A DNA stretch of 25,843 nt, from NCBI GenBank assembly GCA_900547025.1, contig UREZ01000019.1, positions 1 through 25,843 of the forward strand, read 5' to 3'. Source of the stretch: an uncultured Collinsella sp. (GTDB lineage Bacteria > Actinomycetota > Coriobacteriia > Coriobacteriales > Coriobacteriaceae). A program made the translations under genes and the position numbers. Within the stretch, counting starts at the first letter, position 1; each line of letters starts with the position of its first letter. The notes beneath the pieces were generated by a model. The model was not told where the DNA came from, searched no databases, and was given only the letters and a program-made list of their open reading frames with translations. Positions 6,752-14,262 of the stretch are shown here, one piece after another.

Positions 6752-8028
6752 TGGTCTCCTCGGTCGAAATGGTCCTTTGGGCAATCCACCACGCCACGAC
6801 GCTGCTCTTTGGCGTCTTTGCCTCGGCGGCGCTGTGCGGTATCGAGATCAACCGGCGTCATGCGCTTGAACTGGTGGTCGTTACCATTCTGACCGGCACC
6901 GCCTTCTCAATCGCCAATGTCGTTGGCGGCGAACTATTTGCCCGACAGGTTTATCCACTTGCCGTGCACCTGCCGCTTATCGTCTACCTGTGTGCGCGCT
7001 ACCGCCTGAGCCCGCTGCTTGCCGCGCTCGGCATTACGAGTGCTTATCTGAGCTGCCAGTTCAGCAATTGGATGGGCATCGCCGCCTTTGCCGCAACCGA
7101 TTCGCAGATCGCGTACTATCTGGCGCGTATCGCGACCACACTCGCCGTCTTTGCCGTCCTGTTGCATTGGGCCGGCGACATCGGTCCGCGCTTGGCGATT
7201 AAAAGCACCACCGAGCTGGGCATCCTTTTAATCCTGCCGCTCGTCTATTACGTCTTTGACTATGCCACCAACGTCTACACCGCGCTGTTCCACTCGGGCT
7301 CGGTGGTGACGGTTGAGTTTTTGGCATTTGCGCTCTGTGCCTTCTATCTTATGTTTCTTGCCGTTTACCTGCGCGAATACGAAGAAAAGGAAACCGCCGA
7401 GCGAGAGCGTTGGATGCTCGAGACCCGCGACAGCGCCGCCATCAAAGAGCTCGAGGCTTGGCGTCAATCTGGGCGCGAGCTGTCGATTCTTCGCCACGAT
7501 ATGCGCCACTTCCTACGCGGCCTGGCCGCTTTAATTGAGGAGGGCCACACCGACGAGGCGCTCAAACGCATCGACGAACTCTGCGAAGCCGGCGACCGCA
7601 CCGCCGTACGCCGCTTCTGCGCCAACGAGACCGTAAACATCGCGCTTTCGTCATTTAACTCGGATATCAATAGAAACGGCATTACCGCCAACCTGCGCGC
7701 CGCCGTACCCGAAACCATCCACGTAGGTGACGCCGACCTGTTTAGCGTGCTCTCAAATGCCTTGGAAAACGCTATCACCGCCGCAAGCGCCGCACCCCAA
7801 GGAAAGCGATTCGTCGACTTTGACCTGCGATTAGAGGACGGCCAGCTGCTGCTTTTGGTTTCCAACACGTTTGGGCGCCCGCCGCGCATGGTCGACGGCA
7901 TGCCCGTGGCCGAGCACACCGGACACGGCTTTGGAACCAGGAGCATTAAGCTTGCCGTGGAGCGCATGAACGGCAACTGTCAGTTCCGCATTAACGGCGA
8001 TCGGTTTGAGCTGCGCGCTGTGATGTAG
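6751..8028 (+). CDS. AgrC/GHKL-type sensor histidine kinase
   Basis: Membrane sensor kinase paired with the preceding LytTR regulator, 425 aa. The first ~215 residues hold about six hydrophobic segments, as in AgrC, ComD and related kinases that sense peptides or small molecules. A short coiled linker (EYEEKETAERERWMLETRD) leads to the phosphoacceptor region LSILRHDMRHFL with His249. The GHKL ATPase domain follows: N-box NALEN (336-340) and G-box GHGFGTRSIKLAVERMNG near the C-terminus. It overlaps the regulator stop by one base, so the two are translationally coupled. The ligand cannot be inferred; the genes on either side (nad operon, UDG-like protein) give no clear clue. Confidence 0.92.
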   Translation: MVSSVEMVLWAIHHATTLLFGVFASAALCGIEINRRHALELVVVTILTGTAFSIANVVGGELFARQVYPLAVHLPLIVYLCARYRLSPLLAALGITSAYLSCQFSNWMGIAAFAATDSQIAYYLARIATTLAVFAVLLHWAGDIGPRLAIKSTTELGILLILPLVYYVFDYATNVYTALFHSGSVVTVEFLAFALCAFYLMFLAVYLREYEEKETAERERWMLETRDSAAIKELEAWRQSGRELSILRHDMRHFLRGLAALIEEGHTDEALKRIDELCEAGDRTAVRRFCANETVNIALSSFNSDINRNGITANLRAAVPETIHVGDADLFSVLSNALENAITAASAAPQGKRFVDFDLRLEDGQLLLLVSNTFGRPPRMVDGMPVAEHTGHGFGTRSIKLAVERMNGNCQFRINGDRFELRAVM

Positions 8029-8092
8029 AAGTGCGGCGCCGATCTCGAGGCGCGCCTTGCCCGCCAGACAATCGCTCGCCGGCGCCAATCCG

Positions 8093-8662
8093 CTACAGCG
8101 GAGCGGCCGCCGGGGTCAGCTGCTTGATGTATGCCCACATGCGCTGCTTGGCGGCTTTGTCAGTGAGCGCCGCCTCAAAACCGTCGAGCGCGAGCACGCG
8201 GCGACCCTGCACATGGGCGACCAGGCCGGGCTTGAGCATGGCGGTGTCAAAGTCCTCGATCGCCACGAGCATATCGGCATAGGTCTCGCGCATCATGTCT
8301 GCCGCACTGTTGTCCAGCAGCAGCACCGCCTCGGGATCCAGCGCCTCGAGCGCCTCGCGGAACAGCTCGCACGGCAGGGCGTGGCCCACCGCCACCGTTC
8401 CGTCACCCGCGCCGGCGACGCTTGCCAGCACGCAAAAATCCTCGGGCGCATAGCCGATGGCCCCGAGCGCCTTACGCAGCGCCGCGCCATCCGCGCCCGC
8501 GGCAAGCTCGCCGCCCGAGCGCTCGGCTTCATCCAAATCGCCTTTTACCAGCACAATTGGCGAGCACGCGTTGCCTGCGATGCGCACGCCACGACCCGCA
8601 AGCGATGCGAGCTCCTGCTCGGCCGCCTGAGCGATGGCTTCTTTTTTCTGGCTTTGTGACAT
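8093..8662 (-). CDS. Conserved hypothetical protein, possibly a degenerate uracil-DNA-glycosylase-like protein
   Basis: 189 aa, no signal peptide or membrane segment. The overall pattern resembles UDG superfamily family 4/5 proteins. The stretch from LVKGDLDEAERSGGELAAG through ADGAALRKALGAIGYAPED lines up with the family's GEAPG...G.PF.G.AG.LLD..L..IG...ED region. EALDPEAVLLLDNSAA corresponds to the 'P..vv.LG..A' strand. VLALDGFEAAL...KQRMWAYIKQL sits where the HPS-alLR...K...W.DLK motif should be. Both catalytic motifs and the four iron-sulfur Cys are missing, so base excision is unlikely. I use the ATG at 8662 (GGAGAG nine bases upstream); a longer frame from 8698 starts inside a TATAAT box. 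Remote resemblance judged by eye; low certainty on fold. Confidence 0.6.
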   Translation of the reverse strand: MSQSQKKEAIAQAAEQELASLAGRGVRIAGNACSPIVLVKGDLDEAERSGGELAAGADGAALRKALGAIGYAPEDFCVLASVAGAGDGTVAVGHALPCELFREALEALDPEAVLLLDNSAADMMRETYADMLVAIEDFDTAMLKPGLVAHVQGRRVLALDGFEAALTDKAAKQRMWAYIKQLTPAAAPL

Positions 8663-8696
8663 AGGTATGCGCTCTCCAATCGTTTGCGTGGGCACC

Positions 8697-8702
8697 ATTA
8701 TA
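8697..8702 (-). promoter_or_regulatory. TATAAT -10 box upstream of the UDG-like gene
   Basis: A perfect TATAAT on the minus strand, 35 bp upstream of the chosen start at 8662. No good -35 element at 16-18 bp spacing is visible. If real, transcription starts near 8690, which excludes the 8698 start codon. Confidence 0.35.
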
Positions 8703-8804
8703 TAAAAGAGCCGCCCGCGAGTGGTTGCTTTGCGGGCCGCTGGGTATAAGCACGGTCGTACTGAGTTTTACGCGGCCGAGCCGCGTCGCATTATGGAGGT
8801 CACC

Positions 8805-9125
8805 ATGGCTGACATTAAGCAGATTACCCCCGAGAACTTCGACGCCACCGTCAACGGCAGCCTTCCCGTGCTGGTTGATTTTTGGGCTCCCTGGTGCGGC
8901 CCCTGCCGTTCGCTGTCGCCCATCGTTGACGAGGTGGCCGACGAGCTGGCAGGCAGGCTTGCCGTCGCCAAGTGCAACGTCGACGATAACCAGGACTTGG
9001 CCATGAAGTATGGCGTCATGAGCATTCCCACACTCATCGTCTTTAAGGGCGGCCAGGAAGTCGACCGCTCAGTCGGTGCCTTACCCAAGGCAAGGCTTCA
9101 GGCACTGCTGGAGAAGCATCTGTAA
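8805..9125 (+). CDS. trxA: Thioredoxin
   Basis: Small cytosolic dithiol-disulfide oxidoreductase, 106 aa, normal length for a thioredoxin. The redox site WCGPC is at 30-34 in VLVDFWAPWCGPCR, the buried Asp25 is present, and the cis-Pro75 lies in MSIPTLIVFKGG. The ATG at 8805 has GGAGGT just upstream; in-frame codons further up are less suitable. It is divergent from the UDG-like gene and is followed by 220 bp without a gene, which hold a small hairpin (9153-9171) and an intrinsic terminator (9237-9275). A thioredoxin reductase is not in the window. Confidence 0.96.
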   Translation: MADIKQITPENFDATVNGSLPVLVDFWAPWCGPCRSLSPIVDEVADELAGRLAVAKCNVDDNQDLAMKYGVMSIPTLIVFKGGQEVDRSVGALPKARLQALLEKHL

Positions 9126-9236
9126 TACGCTTGTTACGCATCTGCCGTCCATGAGCGGTTTTGCACCGCTCGCCGGAGCGCCGGGTGCAGGGCGCGCGAC
9201 CACGGATAGTATGGTAGACACAAACAGCCCCCAGTG

Positions 9237-9275
9237 AACGGGTGCGGGTCAGACGGACTCGCACCCGTTTTCTTA
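9237..9275 (+). terminator. Intrinsic terminator downstream of trxA
   Basis: AACGGGTGCG (9237-9246) pairs with CGCACCCGTT (9260-9269), with a further GTC/GAC pairing inside the loop, followed by TTTTCTT. It stands 112 bp after the trxA stop and 70 bp before the next gene, separating trxA from the nickel/Hyp block. Confidence 0.85.
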
Positions 9276-9345
9276 TGCGGCGGCGCCCGGGGCGGGCGTA
9301 GTAGAATCTGAACCACTGGATTGCCCCGTACAAAAGGAGATTCCC

Positions 9346-9594
9346 ATGCATGACGTTGGAATGAACATGAGCCAGCTTGCCATGAGCGTCAAGCAGGTCG
9401 ACGACACCATCGAGCTCGCCCACGAGTGGAGCCATCAGCTGCTGCATGCGACCGAGAACTTTGACATGGAGCGTATTGGCGCCAAGCTCGAGGCCGCCAT
9501 GGCTGCGCTGCACGAGGCGCATGACGCGCTCGAGGGCTACGAGGAGGCCATCGAGGCCGATCACAACTCCGTCGGCTCTGTGAAGCTGGTGTAA
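9346..9594 (+). CDS. Small His-rich helical protein of unknown function, first gene of the nickel/Hyp block
   Basis: 82 aa, acidic and predicted almost wholly helical; I do not recognise a family. It has seven His: His2, 26, 30, 34, 56, 59 and 73. His26, 30 and 34 are spaced i/i+4/i+8 on one helix face (HEWSHQLLH), a geometry that can bind metal. The N-terminus is Met-His-Asp, reminiscent of the Met-His-Glu nickel site of HypA, but the HypA zinc domain (CxxC pairs) is absent, so it is not HypA. The start has AAGGAGA five bases upstream. Only one base separates its stop from the GTG of nikR, so the two are almost certainly co-translated. A nickel-related role is an inference from context and His content only. 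Confidence 0.8.
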   Translation: MHDVGMNMSQLAMSVKQVDDTIELAHEWSHQLLHATENFDMERIGAKLEAAMAALHEAHDALEGYEEAIEADHNSVGSVKLV

Positions 9595-9595
9595 A

Positions 9596-10102
9596 GTGGC
9601 CGGGCACGAGCACGTGCACGACTGCGGGCACGACCACGGCGCGGGTGCCGAGGCGAGCTGCCAGCGCGGTAGCTCCAGCTCCGAGCTGGTCCGTTTTTCG
9701 GTCACCGCGCCCGACGACCTGCTGCGCCGCTTTGACGAGCAGATCGCGCGCCGCGGCGATGTGGCCAACCGCTCCGAGGCCGTGCGCGACCTGATTCGCG
9801 CCTCGATCGCCAAGGAGCAGATGCGCACGCCCGACGAGCACGTTATCGGGTCGCTCACTATGATCTACGATCACCATACCGGCGACCTGACGCGTCGTCT
9901 GGACGAGGTGCAGCACGACTACACCGACGAGATCGTCTCGACCATGCACGTGCATCTGGACCACCACAACTGCCTGGAGATTCTGGCGCTTAAGGGTCGC
10001 GGCGAGCGCGTCTACGAGCTGGCTGACCGCCTGCTGGGCCTGCGCGGCGTTAAGCACGGTGAGCTCACCTGCGCCGCCACCGGGCAAAGCCTGGGGCTGT
10101 AG
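9596..10102 (+). CDS. nikR: NikR nickel-responsive regulator with His-rich N-terminal tail
   Basis: Ribbon-helix-helix repressor that senses Ni2+, 168 aa. The RHH domain spans about 31-72 (LVRFSVTAPDDLLRRFDEQI then NRSEAVRDLIR). The C-terminal ACT-like domain keeps the square-planar nickel site: His in DEVQHD, the two His of STMHVH, and the Cys of HHNCLEIL, matching His76, His87, His89 and Cys95 of E. coli NikR. Odd feature: about 30 extra N-terminal residues with five His and two Cys (HEHVHDC, GHDHG), absent from E. coli NikR and resembling metal-storage tails of HypB or SlyD. The start is a GTG one base after the upstream stop, with no strong ribosome binding site, suggesting coupling. It lies upstream of hypF, C, D and E. 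Operators were not found by eye. Confidence 0.93.
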   Translation: MAGHEHVHDCGHDHGAGAEASCQRGSSSSELVRFSVTAPDDLLRRFDEQIARRGDVANRSEAVRDLIRASIAKEQMRTPDEHVIGSLTMIYDHHTGDLTRRLDEVQHDYTDEIVSTMHVHLDHHNCLEILALKGRGERVYELADRLLGLRGVKHGELTCAATGQSLGL

Positions 10103-10120
10103 CGGGTTTCCCGCAGCGCA

Positions 10121-10199
10121 CCTGCCAAAAAGGGACAGGTTTGTTTTGGCAGGTTTAGATATTTTACCTACCAAAATAAACCTGTCCCTTTTTGGTCGG
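10121..10199. repeat. Inverted pair of GTCCC-loop hairpins (BIME-like) between nikR and hypF
   Basis: Two hairpins in opposite orientation. Unit 1: CCTGCCAAAA (10121-10130), 13-nt loop AGGGACAGGTTTG, TTTTGGCAGG (10144-10153). Unit 2: CCTACCAAAA (10167-10176), 13-nt loop TAAACCTGTCCCT, TTTTGGTCGG (10190-10199). Together they also form one long inverted repeat of about 30 bp per arm. Further units of the same family lie at 20464, 21699 and 22818. Confidence 0.9.
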
Positions 10200-10219
10200 T
10201 TTTGATGAGGGAGAGTCGC

Positions 10220-12673
10220 ATGCGGCATGCGCATATTCACGTGACGGGCATTGTGCAGGGTGTTGGCATGCGACCGTTTGTGTATCGCGAGGCCACGGCG
10301 CACGGCATCTGCGGCTGGGTGCTCAACGCGGGCGACGGCGTGCATATCGAGGCGCACGCTTCGGGCGCGGCCGTCGGCAGCTTTGTCGCCGCGCTGTCGG
10401 AGCATGCGCCTGCGGCTGCCCGCGTGGAGCGCGTTGACGTTGCGGATTTGGAGCCCGGGGCCTGGGATGCCGCCGATGAGCAAGGCTTTTGCATCGTGGC
10501 ATCGCAGGACCAGACCGCGCACACCACACTTGTCTCGCCCGACATCGCCACCTGCGACGATTGCCTGCGCGAGCTGTTCGACCCCGCCGACCGGCGCTAT
10601 CACTACCCCTTTATCAACTGCACCAACTGCGGGCCGCGCTTTACTATCATCCGCTCGCTGCCCTATGATCGAGCGGCCACCTCGATGGACCGTTTTCCCA
10701 TGTGTCCCACGTGCGCCGCGGAGTATGCCGACCCGCTTGACCGGCGCTTTCATGCGCAGCCCGACGCCTGCTTTGATTGCGGCCCGCATATTACGTGGCG
10801 CGAGACGGCGAGCGACATGGGGCTCGAGGGTTCGGGCGCGACGCCGGCTGTCGGCGACACGCGCGAGGCCAGCGATGCCATCATCGAGCGCTGTGCTGAG
10901 CTGCTGGCCAGCGGTGGCATTGTCGCCATCAAGGGCCTGGGCGGATTCCATCTTGCCTGCGATGCCGCCAACGAACAGGCGGTGACCGAGCTGCGCCGTC
11001 GCAAGCGCCGCAGCAACAAGCCGCTTGCCGTCATGGTGCGCAACCTTGCCGACGCCGAGCGCCTGTGCCATGTCAACGACGCCGAGCGCGACTTGCTGGC
11101 CGGTAGCATCCGCCCCATCGTACTGTTGCGCCGGCGTGATGCTGGCGCGGGAGATTCCTCTGACGCCCTCGCGCTCGCACCGTCCGTTGCACACGACTTG
11201 CCCGAACTCGGCGTCATGCTCCCCTATACCCCGCTTCAGCATCTGTTGCTTGCCACAGCGGAAGCCCATGGCATGCACGCGCTTGTCATGACCAGCGGAA
11301 ACCTGAGCGAAGAGCCCATCGAGACCGACGACGATCTTGCCTGGGAACACCTCGCTGCCGCTGGCATCGCCGACGCACTGCTCGGCAACGACCGCGCGAT
11401 CCTCTCGCGCTATGACGACTCCGTGGTGCGTGTGGTCGATGGAGCCGCTATGCCCGTACGCCGTGCTCGCGGATATGCGCCGCAACCGTTGCCGCTGCCG
11501 ACGCTCGGCGGCGCCGCGCCCTCCGTGCTCGCCTGCGGCCCGCAGCAAAAGGCCACGATCGCACTCACGCGCGAGGATGAGGACGGCAAGGCAGCCTGTT
11601 TTGTGTCGCAGCATATTGGAGACGTTGAGAACGGCGCGACCTTCGACGCCTGGAATGCGGCTCACACGCGACTGGAAGACCTTTTTGACCTGGCGCCCGC
11701 CGCGCTGGCCTGTGACTTGCACCCCAGCTATCTATCGAGCCAGTGGGCACGCGAGCAGGTGCGGGAGCGCAATCTGCCGCTTGTCGAAGTTCAACATCAT
11801 CACGCACACATCGCGAGCGTGATGGCCGAGGCCATCGCTGCGGGCCAGCTTGCGCCTGGCGCGCGCGTCCTGGGCATTGCCTTTGACGGCACGGGCGCTG
11901 GCACCGACGGGACCATTTGGGGCGGCGAGTTTCTTGTCGCCGGCCTTGCCGATTTTGAGCGCACCGCACATCTGCGTACCTGGGCACTTCCCGGTGGCGC
12001 CGCATCCGTGCGCGATGCCCGACGCAATGCCTTTGCCCTGCTCGGCGAACTCGGCCTGCTCGAGCACCTAGGCGCCACGGAGCTCTTGGGTAGCCTCGAT
12101 GAGCAGACCCGCAGCGTGACGGCCACGATGATCGAGCGGAATATCAACAGCCCGCGAACGAGCAGTATGGGCCGTCTGTTTGACGCCGCGGCGGCAATCC
12201 TGGGCATCTGCGGCACTGCAACCTACGAGGGCGAGCCCGCCATCGAGCTCGAGGCCGCTGCCTGGCGTGCGCTTGACAGCAGAACCATCCGCCCCATCGG
12301 CGATCAGGCAGGCGCACTCACACCTATCGACGGCTCCCCCGTCTTGGATTCCCAACCGCTTATCGAAGCTCTTCTGGATGGAATCGAGGCCGGCGCGCCG
12401 GCTGACAGGCTCGCGCTCGACTTCCATATCGCCGTCGCACGTACATCGGCCCGCATCGCAAGCGAGATCTGCGCCCGCGAGGGCATCAACACCGTCGCGC
12501 TCTCGGGCGGCGTGTTCATGAACCGGATGTTGCTTCGACTCCTTACTTGCGAGCTCAGAGACGTCGGGCTTGCCGTCTTGGTTCCCCACACCGTGCCCGT
12601 CAACGACGGCTGTATCGCCTATGGTCAGGCCGCCATCGCGCGCGCTCGCCTCGCACAGGCGGCACCACGCTAA
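10220..12673 (+). CDS. hypF: Carbamoyltransferase HypF, [NiFe]-hydrogenase maturation
   Basis: Uses carbamoyl phosphate and ATP to make the carbamoyl group that becomes the CN ligands of the NiFe active site, passing it to HypE. 817 aa with the full domain set: acylphosphatase-like 1-90 (IVQGVGMRPFVYREA), four CxxC zinc pairs at Cys112/115, 134/137, 162/165 and 184/187, a YrdC-like domain (KGLGGFHLACDA, RRRKRRSNKPLAVMVRN, VMTSGNLSEEP), and a Kae1-like domain (VQHHHAHIASVMAE, IAFDGTGAGTDGTIWGGEFL, ALSGGVFMNRMLL). Slightly longer than the E. coli protein. I start at the ATG at 10220, which has AGGGAG six bases upstream, rather than the ATG at 10205 or TTG at 10202. A hairpin pair separates it from nikR. 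Confidence 0.97.
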   Translation: MRHAHIHVTGIVQGVGMRPFVYREATAHGICGWVLNAGDGVHIEAHASGAAVGSFVAALSEHAPAAARVERVDVADLEPGAWDAADEQGFCIVASQDQTAHTTLVSPDIATCDDCLRELFDPADRRYHYPFINCTNCGPRFTIIRSLPYDRAATSMDRFPMCPTCAAEYADPLDRRFHAQPDACFDCGPHITWRETASDMGLEGSGATPAVGDTREASDAIIERCAELLASGGIVAIKGLGGFHLACDAANEQAVTELRRRKRRSNKPLAVMVRNLADAERLCHVNDAERDLLAGSIRPIVLLRRRDAGAGDSSDALALAPSVAHDLPELGVMLPYTPLQHLLLATAEAHGMHALVMTSGNLSEEPIETDDDLAWEHLAAAGIADALLGNDRAILSRYDDSVVRVVDGAAMPVRRARGYAPQPLPLPTLGGAAPSVLACGPQQKATIALTREDEDGKAACFVSQHIGDVENGATFDAWNAAHTRLEDLFDLAPAALACDLHPSYLSSQWAREQVRERNLPLVEVQHHHAHIASVMAEAIAAGQLAPGARVLGIAFDGTGAGTDGTIWGGEFLVAGLADFERTAHLRTWALPGGAASVRDARRNAFALLGELGLLEHLGATELLGSLDEQTRSVTATMIERNINSPRTSSMGRLFDAAAAILGICGTATYEGEPAIELEAAAWRALDSRTIRPIGDQAGALTPIDGSPVLDSQPLIEALLDGIEAGAPADRLALDFHIAVARTSARIASEICAREGINTVALSGGVFMNRMLLRLLTCELRDVGLAVLVPHTVPVNDGCIAYGQAAIARARLAQAAPR

Positions 12674-12805
12674 GCAGTCCCACCGGCCTGCGCGCCGCCG
12701 TCTCACAGGTGTAACGCGTTTGCCCGTGACCCCCTTCGAGCGCTACCATCAAGCGATAGACTATTGAGCGCCTATCCAGCGCAAAGCGTATAAAAGGGGA
12801 ACATT

Positions 12806-13066
12806 ATGTGCCTTGCCGTTCCCGGTAAAGTAATCAAACGCGACGGCGACCTAAAAGCGACCGTCGACATGATGGGGATCGAGCGTCCGGTATCGTTGAG
12901 GCTCGTGCCGACGGCGCAGGTGGGAGACTATGTTCTCGTGCATGCCGGCTTTGGTATCCAGATTGTTGACGAGCAGGAAGCTCAAGAGACGCTCGATCTG
13001 GTCAACACCATGACTGAGCTGGTCGAAGAGGACCAGCTGGCCACCAACCCGGCCGAGGCATACTAG
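12806..13066 (+). CDS. hypC: Hydrogenase maturation chaperone HypC
   Basis: 86-aa HypC/HupF family scaffold that works with HypD to assemble the Fe(CN)2CO unit and delivers it to the hydrogenase large subunit. It begins with the signature MCLAVPGKV, where Cys2 binds the iron after Met removal, and has the OB-like core (VGDYVLVHAGFGIQIVD). The ATG is preceded by AAAAGGGGA. Its stop overlaps the hypD GTG (TAGTG). The 132-bp gap from hypF contains a possible but poorly spaced promoter near the start. Confidence 0.97.
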   Translation: MCLAVPGKVIKRDGDLKATVDMMGIERPVSLRLVPTAQVGDYVLVHAGFGIQIVDEQEAQETLDLVNTMTELVEEDQLATNPAEAY

Positions 13067-14178
13067 TGGCGGCGGCTCAGCCGGTTCACTCCGGTATCGA
13101 CTTTTCGGCATTTCGCGACCCCAAGCTGGCCCGGGAGCTCATCGATCGCATTCATGAGCTTGTCGGCGACCGCACCATCAACCTTATGGAAGTCTGCGGC
13201 ACGCATACCGTGAGCATCGGCCGCTATGGTTTTCGTTCCATTATGCCGGCGGGGCTCAAGCTGCTGAGCGGCCCGGGCTGCCCTGTCTGCGTCACTGCCA
13301 ACCGCGATATCGACCACGCAATCGCACTCGCCAAGATGGACGGCGTCATCATCACCACGTTTGGCGACATGATGCGCGTGCCCGGATCGTCTACCTCGCT
13401 TGCCGCGCAAAAGGCAGCCGGACGCGACATCCGCATCGTCTATTCCCCGCTCGATGCGCTCGATATTGCCGAGCACAACCCCGATCGCCCGGTCATCTTT
13501 ATGGGCGTGGGCTTTGAGACCACGACGCCTACCATCGCTGCCGCAATCCTGGAAGCAGATGCGCGCGGACTTCAGAACTTCTCGGTCTACTGCGCTCATA
13601 AAACCACGCCACCGGCGCTGCGTGCGATCGCCAACGACCCCGAGACGACCATCGACGGCTTTATCCTGCCGGGTCACGTCGCCACCATCACGGGCGTGGC
13701 GCCATTTGGCTTTTTGGTCGATGAGTTTAGGACCCCGGGCGTGGTTACCGGGTTTGAGCCGGTCGATATCTTGCAGGGCATTTGCATGCTGGTCCAAATG
13801 GTTATTGAGGGACGGCCCGAGATCGACAACGCCTACCGCCGCGGCGTCAATGCGGACGGCAACCCCGTGGCGCGCCAGCTGGTCGAGCAGGTATTTGAGC
13901 CGTGCGACACCACGTGGCGCGGGCTGGGACCGATTCCCGCCTCGGGCCTTTCCATCCGGCCCGAGTTCGCGCGCTTTGATGCCGGTGCCCGCTATGACGT
14001 GCCGATTGAACCGACGGTCGAGCCGCGCGGATGTCGCTGCGGCGACGTGCTGCGCGGGGCTATTACACCCAGCGACTGCCCGTTGTTCGGCCACGCTTGT
14101 ACGCCCGAGCATCCCGTCGGCCCCTGCATGGTGAGCTCCGAGGGCAGCTGCGCAGCATATTTCCGCTACCGAGGCTAA
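13066..14178 (+). CDS. hypD: Hydrogenase maturation protein HypD
   Basis: Iron-sulfur protein of 370 aa that, with HypC, holds the iron on which CN and CO ligands are built. Conserved elements: MEVCGTHTVS (Cys44), SGPGCPVCVT (Cys72, Cys75), the GFETTTPT loop, and LPGHVATI. The Cys-rich C-terminus (RGCRCGDVL, SDCPLFGHAC, GPCMVSSEGSCAAYFRY) carries the [4Fe-4S] ligands. The GTG start overlaps the last base of the hypC stop, so the two are coupled, as fits a HypC-HypD complex. The stop is followed by a hairpin (14181-14209). Confidence 0.97.
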   Translation: MAAAQPVHSGIDFSAFRDPKLARELIDRIHELVGDRTINLMEVCGTHTVSIGRYGFRSIMPAGLKLLSGPGCPVCVTANRDIDHAIALAKMDGVIITTFGDMMRVPGSSTSLAAQKAAGRDIRIVYSPLDALDIAEHNPDRPVIFMGVGFETTTPTIAAAILEADARGLQNFSVYCAHKTTPPALRAIANDPETTIDGFILPGHVATITGVAPFGFLVDEFRTPGVVTGFEPVDILQGICMLVQMVIEGRPEIDNAYRRGVNADGNPVARQLVEQVFEPCDTTWRGLGPIPASGLSIRPEFARFDAGARYDVPIEPTVEPRGCRCGDVLRGAITPSDCPLFGHACTPEHPVGPCMVSSEGSCAAYFRYRG

Positions 14179-14180
14179 TA

Positions 14181-14209
14181 GGTTCCGCCGTTCTAACGAA
14201 CGGCGAACC
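14181..14209. other. Intercistronic hairpin between hypD and hypE
   Basis: GGTT (14181-14184) and CGCCGTT (14186-14192) pair with AACGGCG (14199-14205) and AACC (14206-14209), leaving one bulged C, around a 6-nt loop. It begins two bases after the hypD stop codon (14176-14178) and has no T-run. It may protect the upstream mRNA or set off a separate hypE transcript. Confidence 0.65.
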
Positions 14210-14231
14210 AGTCGACGCTGCGCCTCACCCA

Positions 14232-14237
14232 TATAAT
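14232..14237 (+). promoter_or_regulatory. Perfect TATAAT box upstream of hypE
   Basis: TATAAT lies 25 bp before the hypE ATG, just after the hypD-hypE hairpin. The -35 position (about 14209-14214) is a poor match, so an independent hypE promoter is only a possibility. Confidence 0.3.
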
Positions 14238-14262
14238 TCCACCCACGATTGGAGTTTTCAAT

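Noticed and set aside
9153..9171. Hairpin GAGCGGT/ACCGCTC after trxA as a terminator or small-RNA part
   Set aside because: No T-run follows and the stem is only 7 bp; the true terminator appears to be 9237-9275.
9389..11722. 777-aa minus-strand open frame opposite nikR and hypF
   Set aside because: Low-complexity translation with no recognisable domain; the opposite strand encodes well-conserved NikR and HypF.
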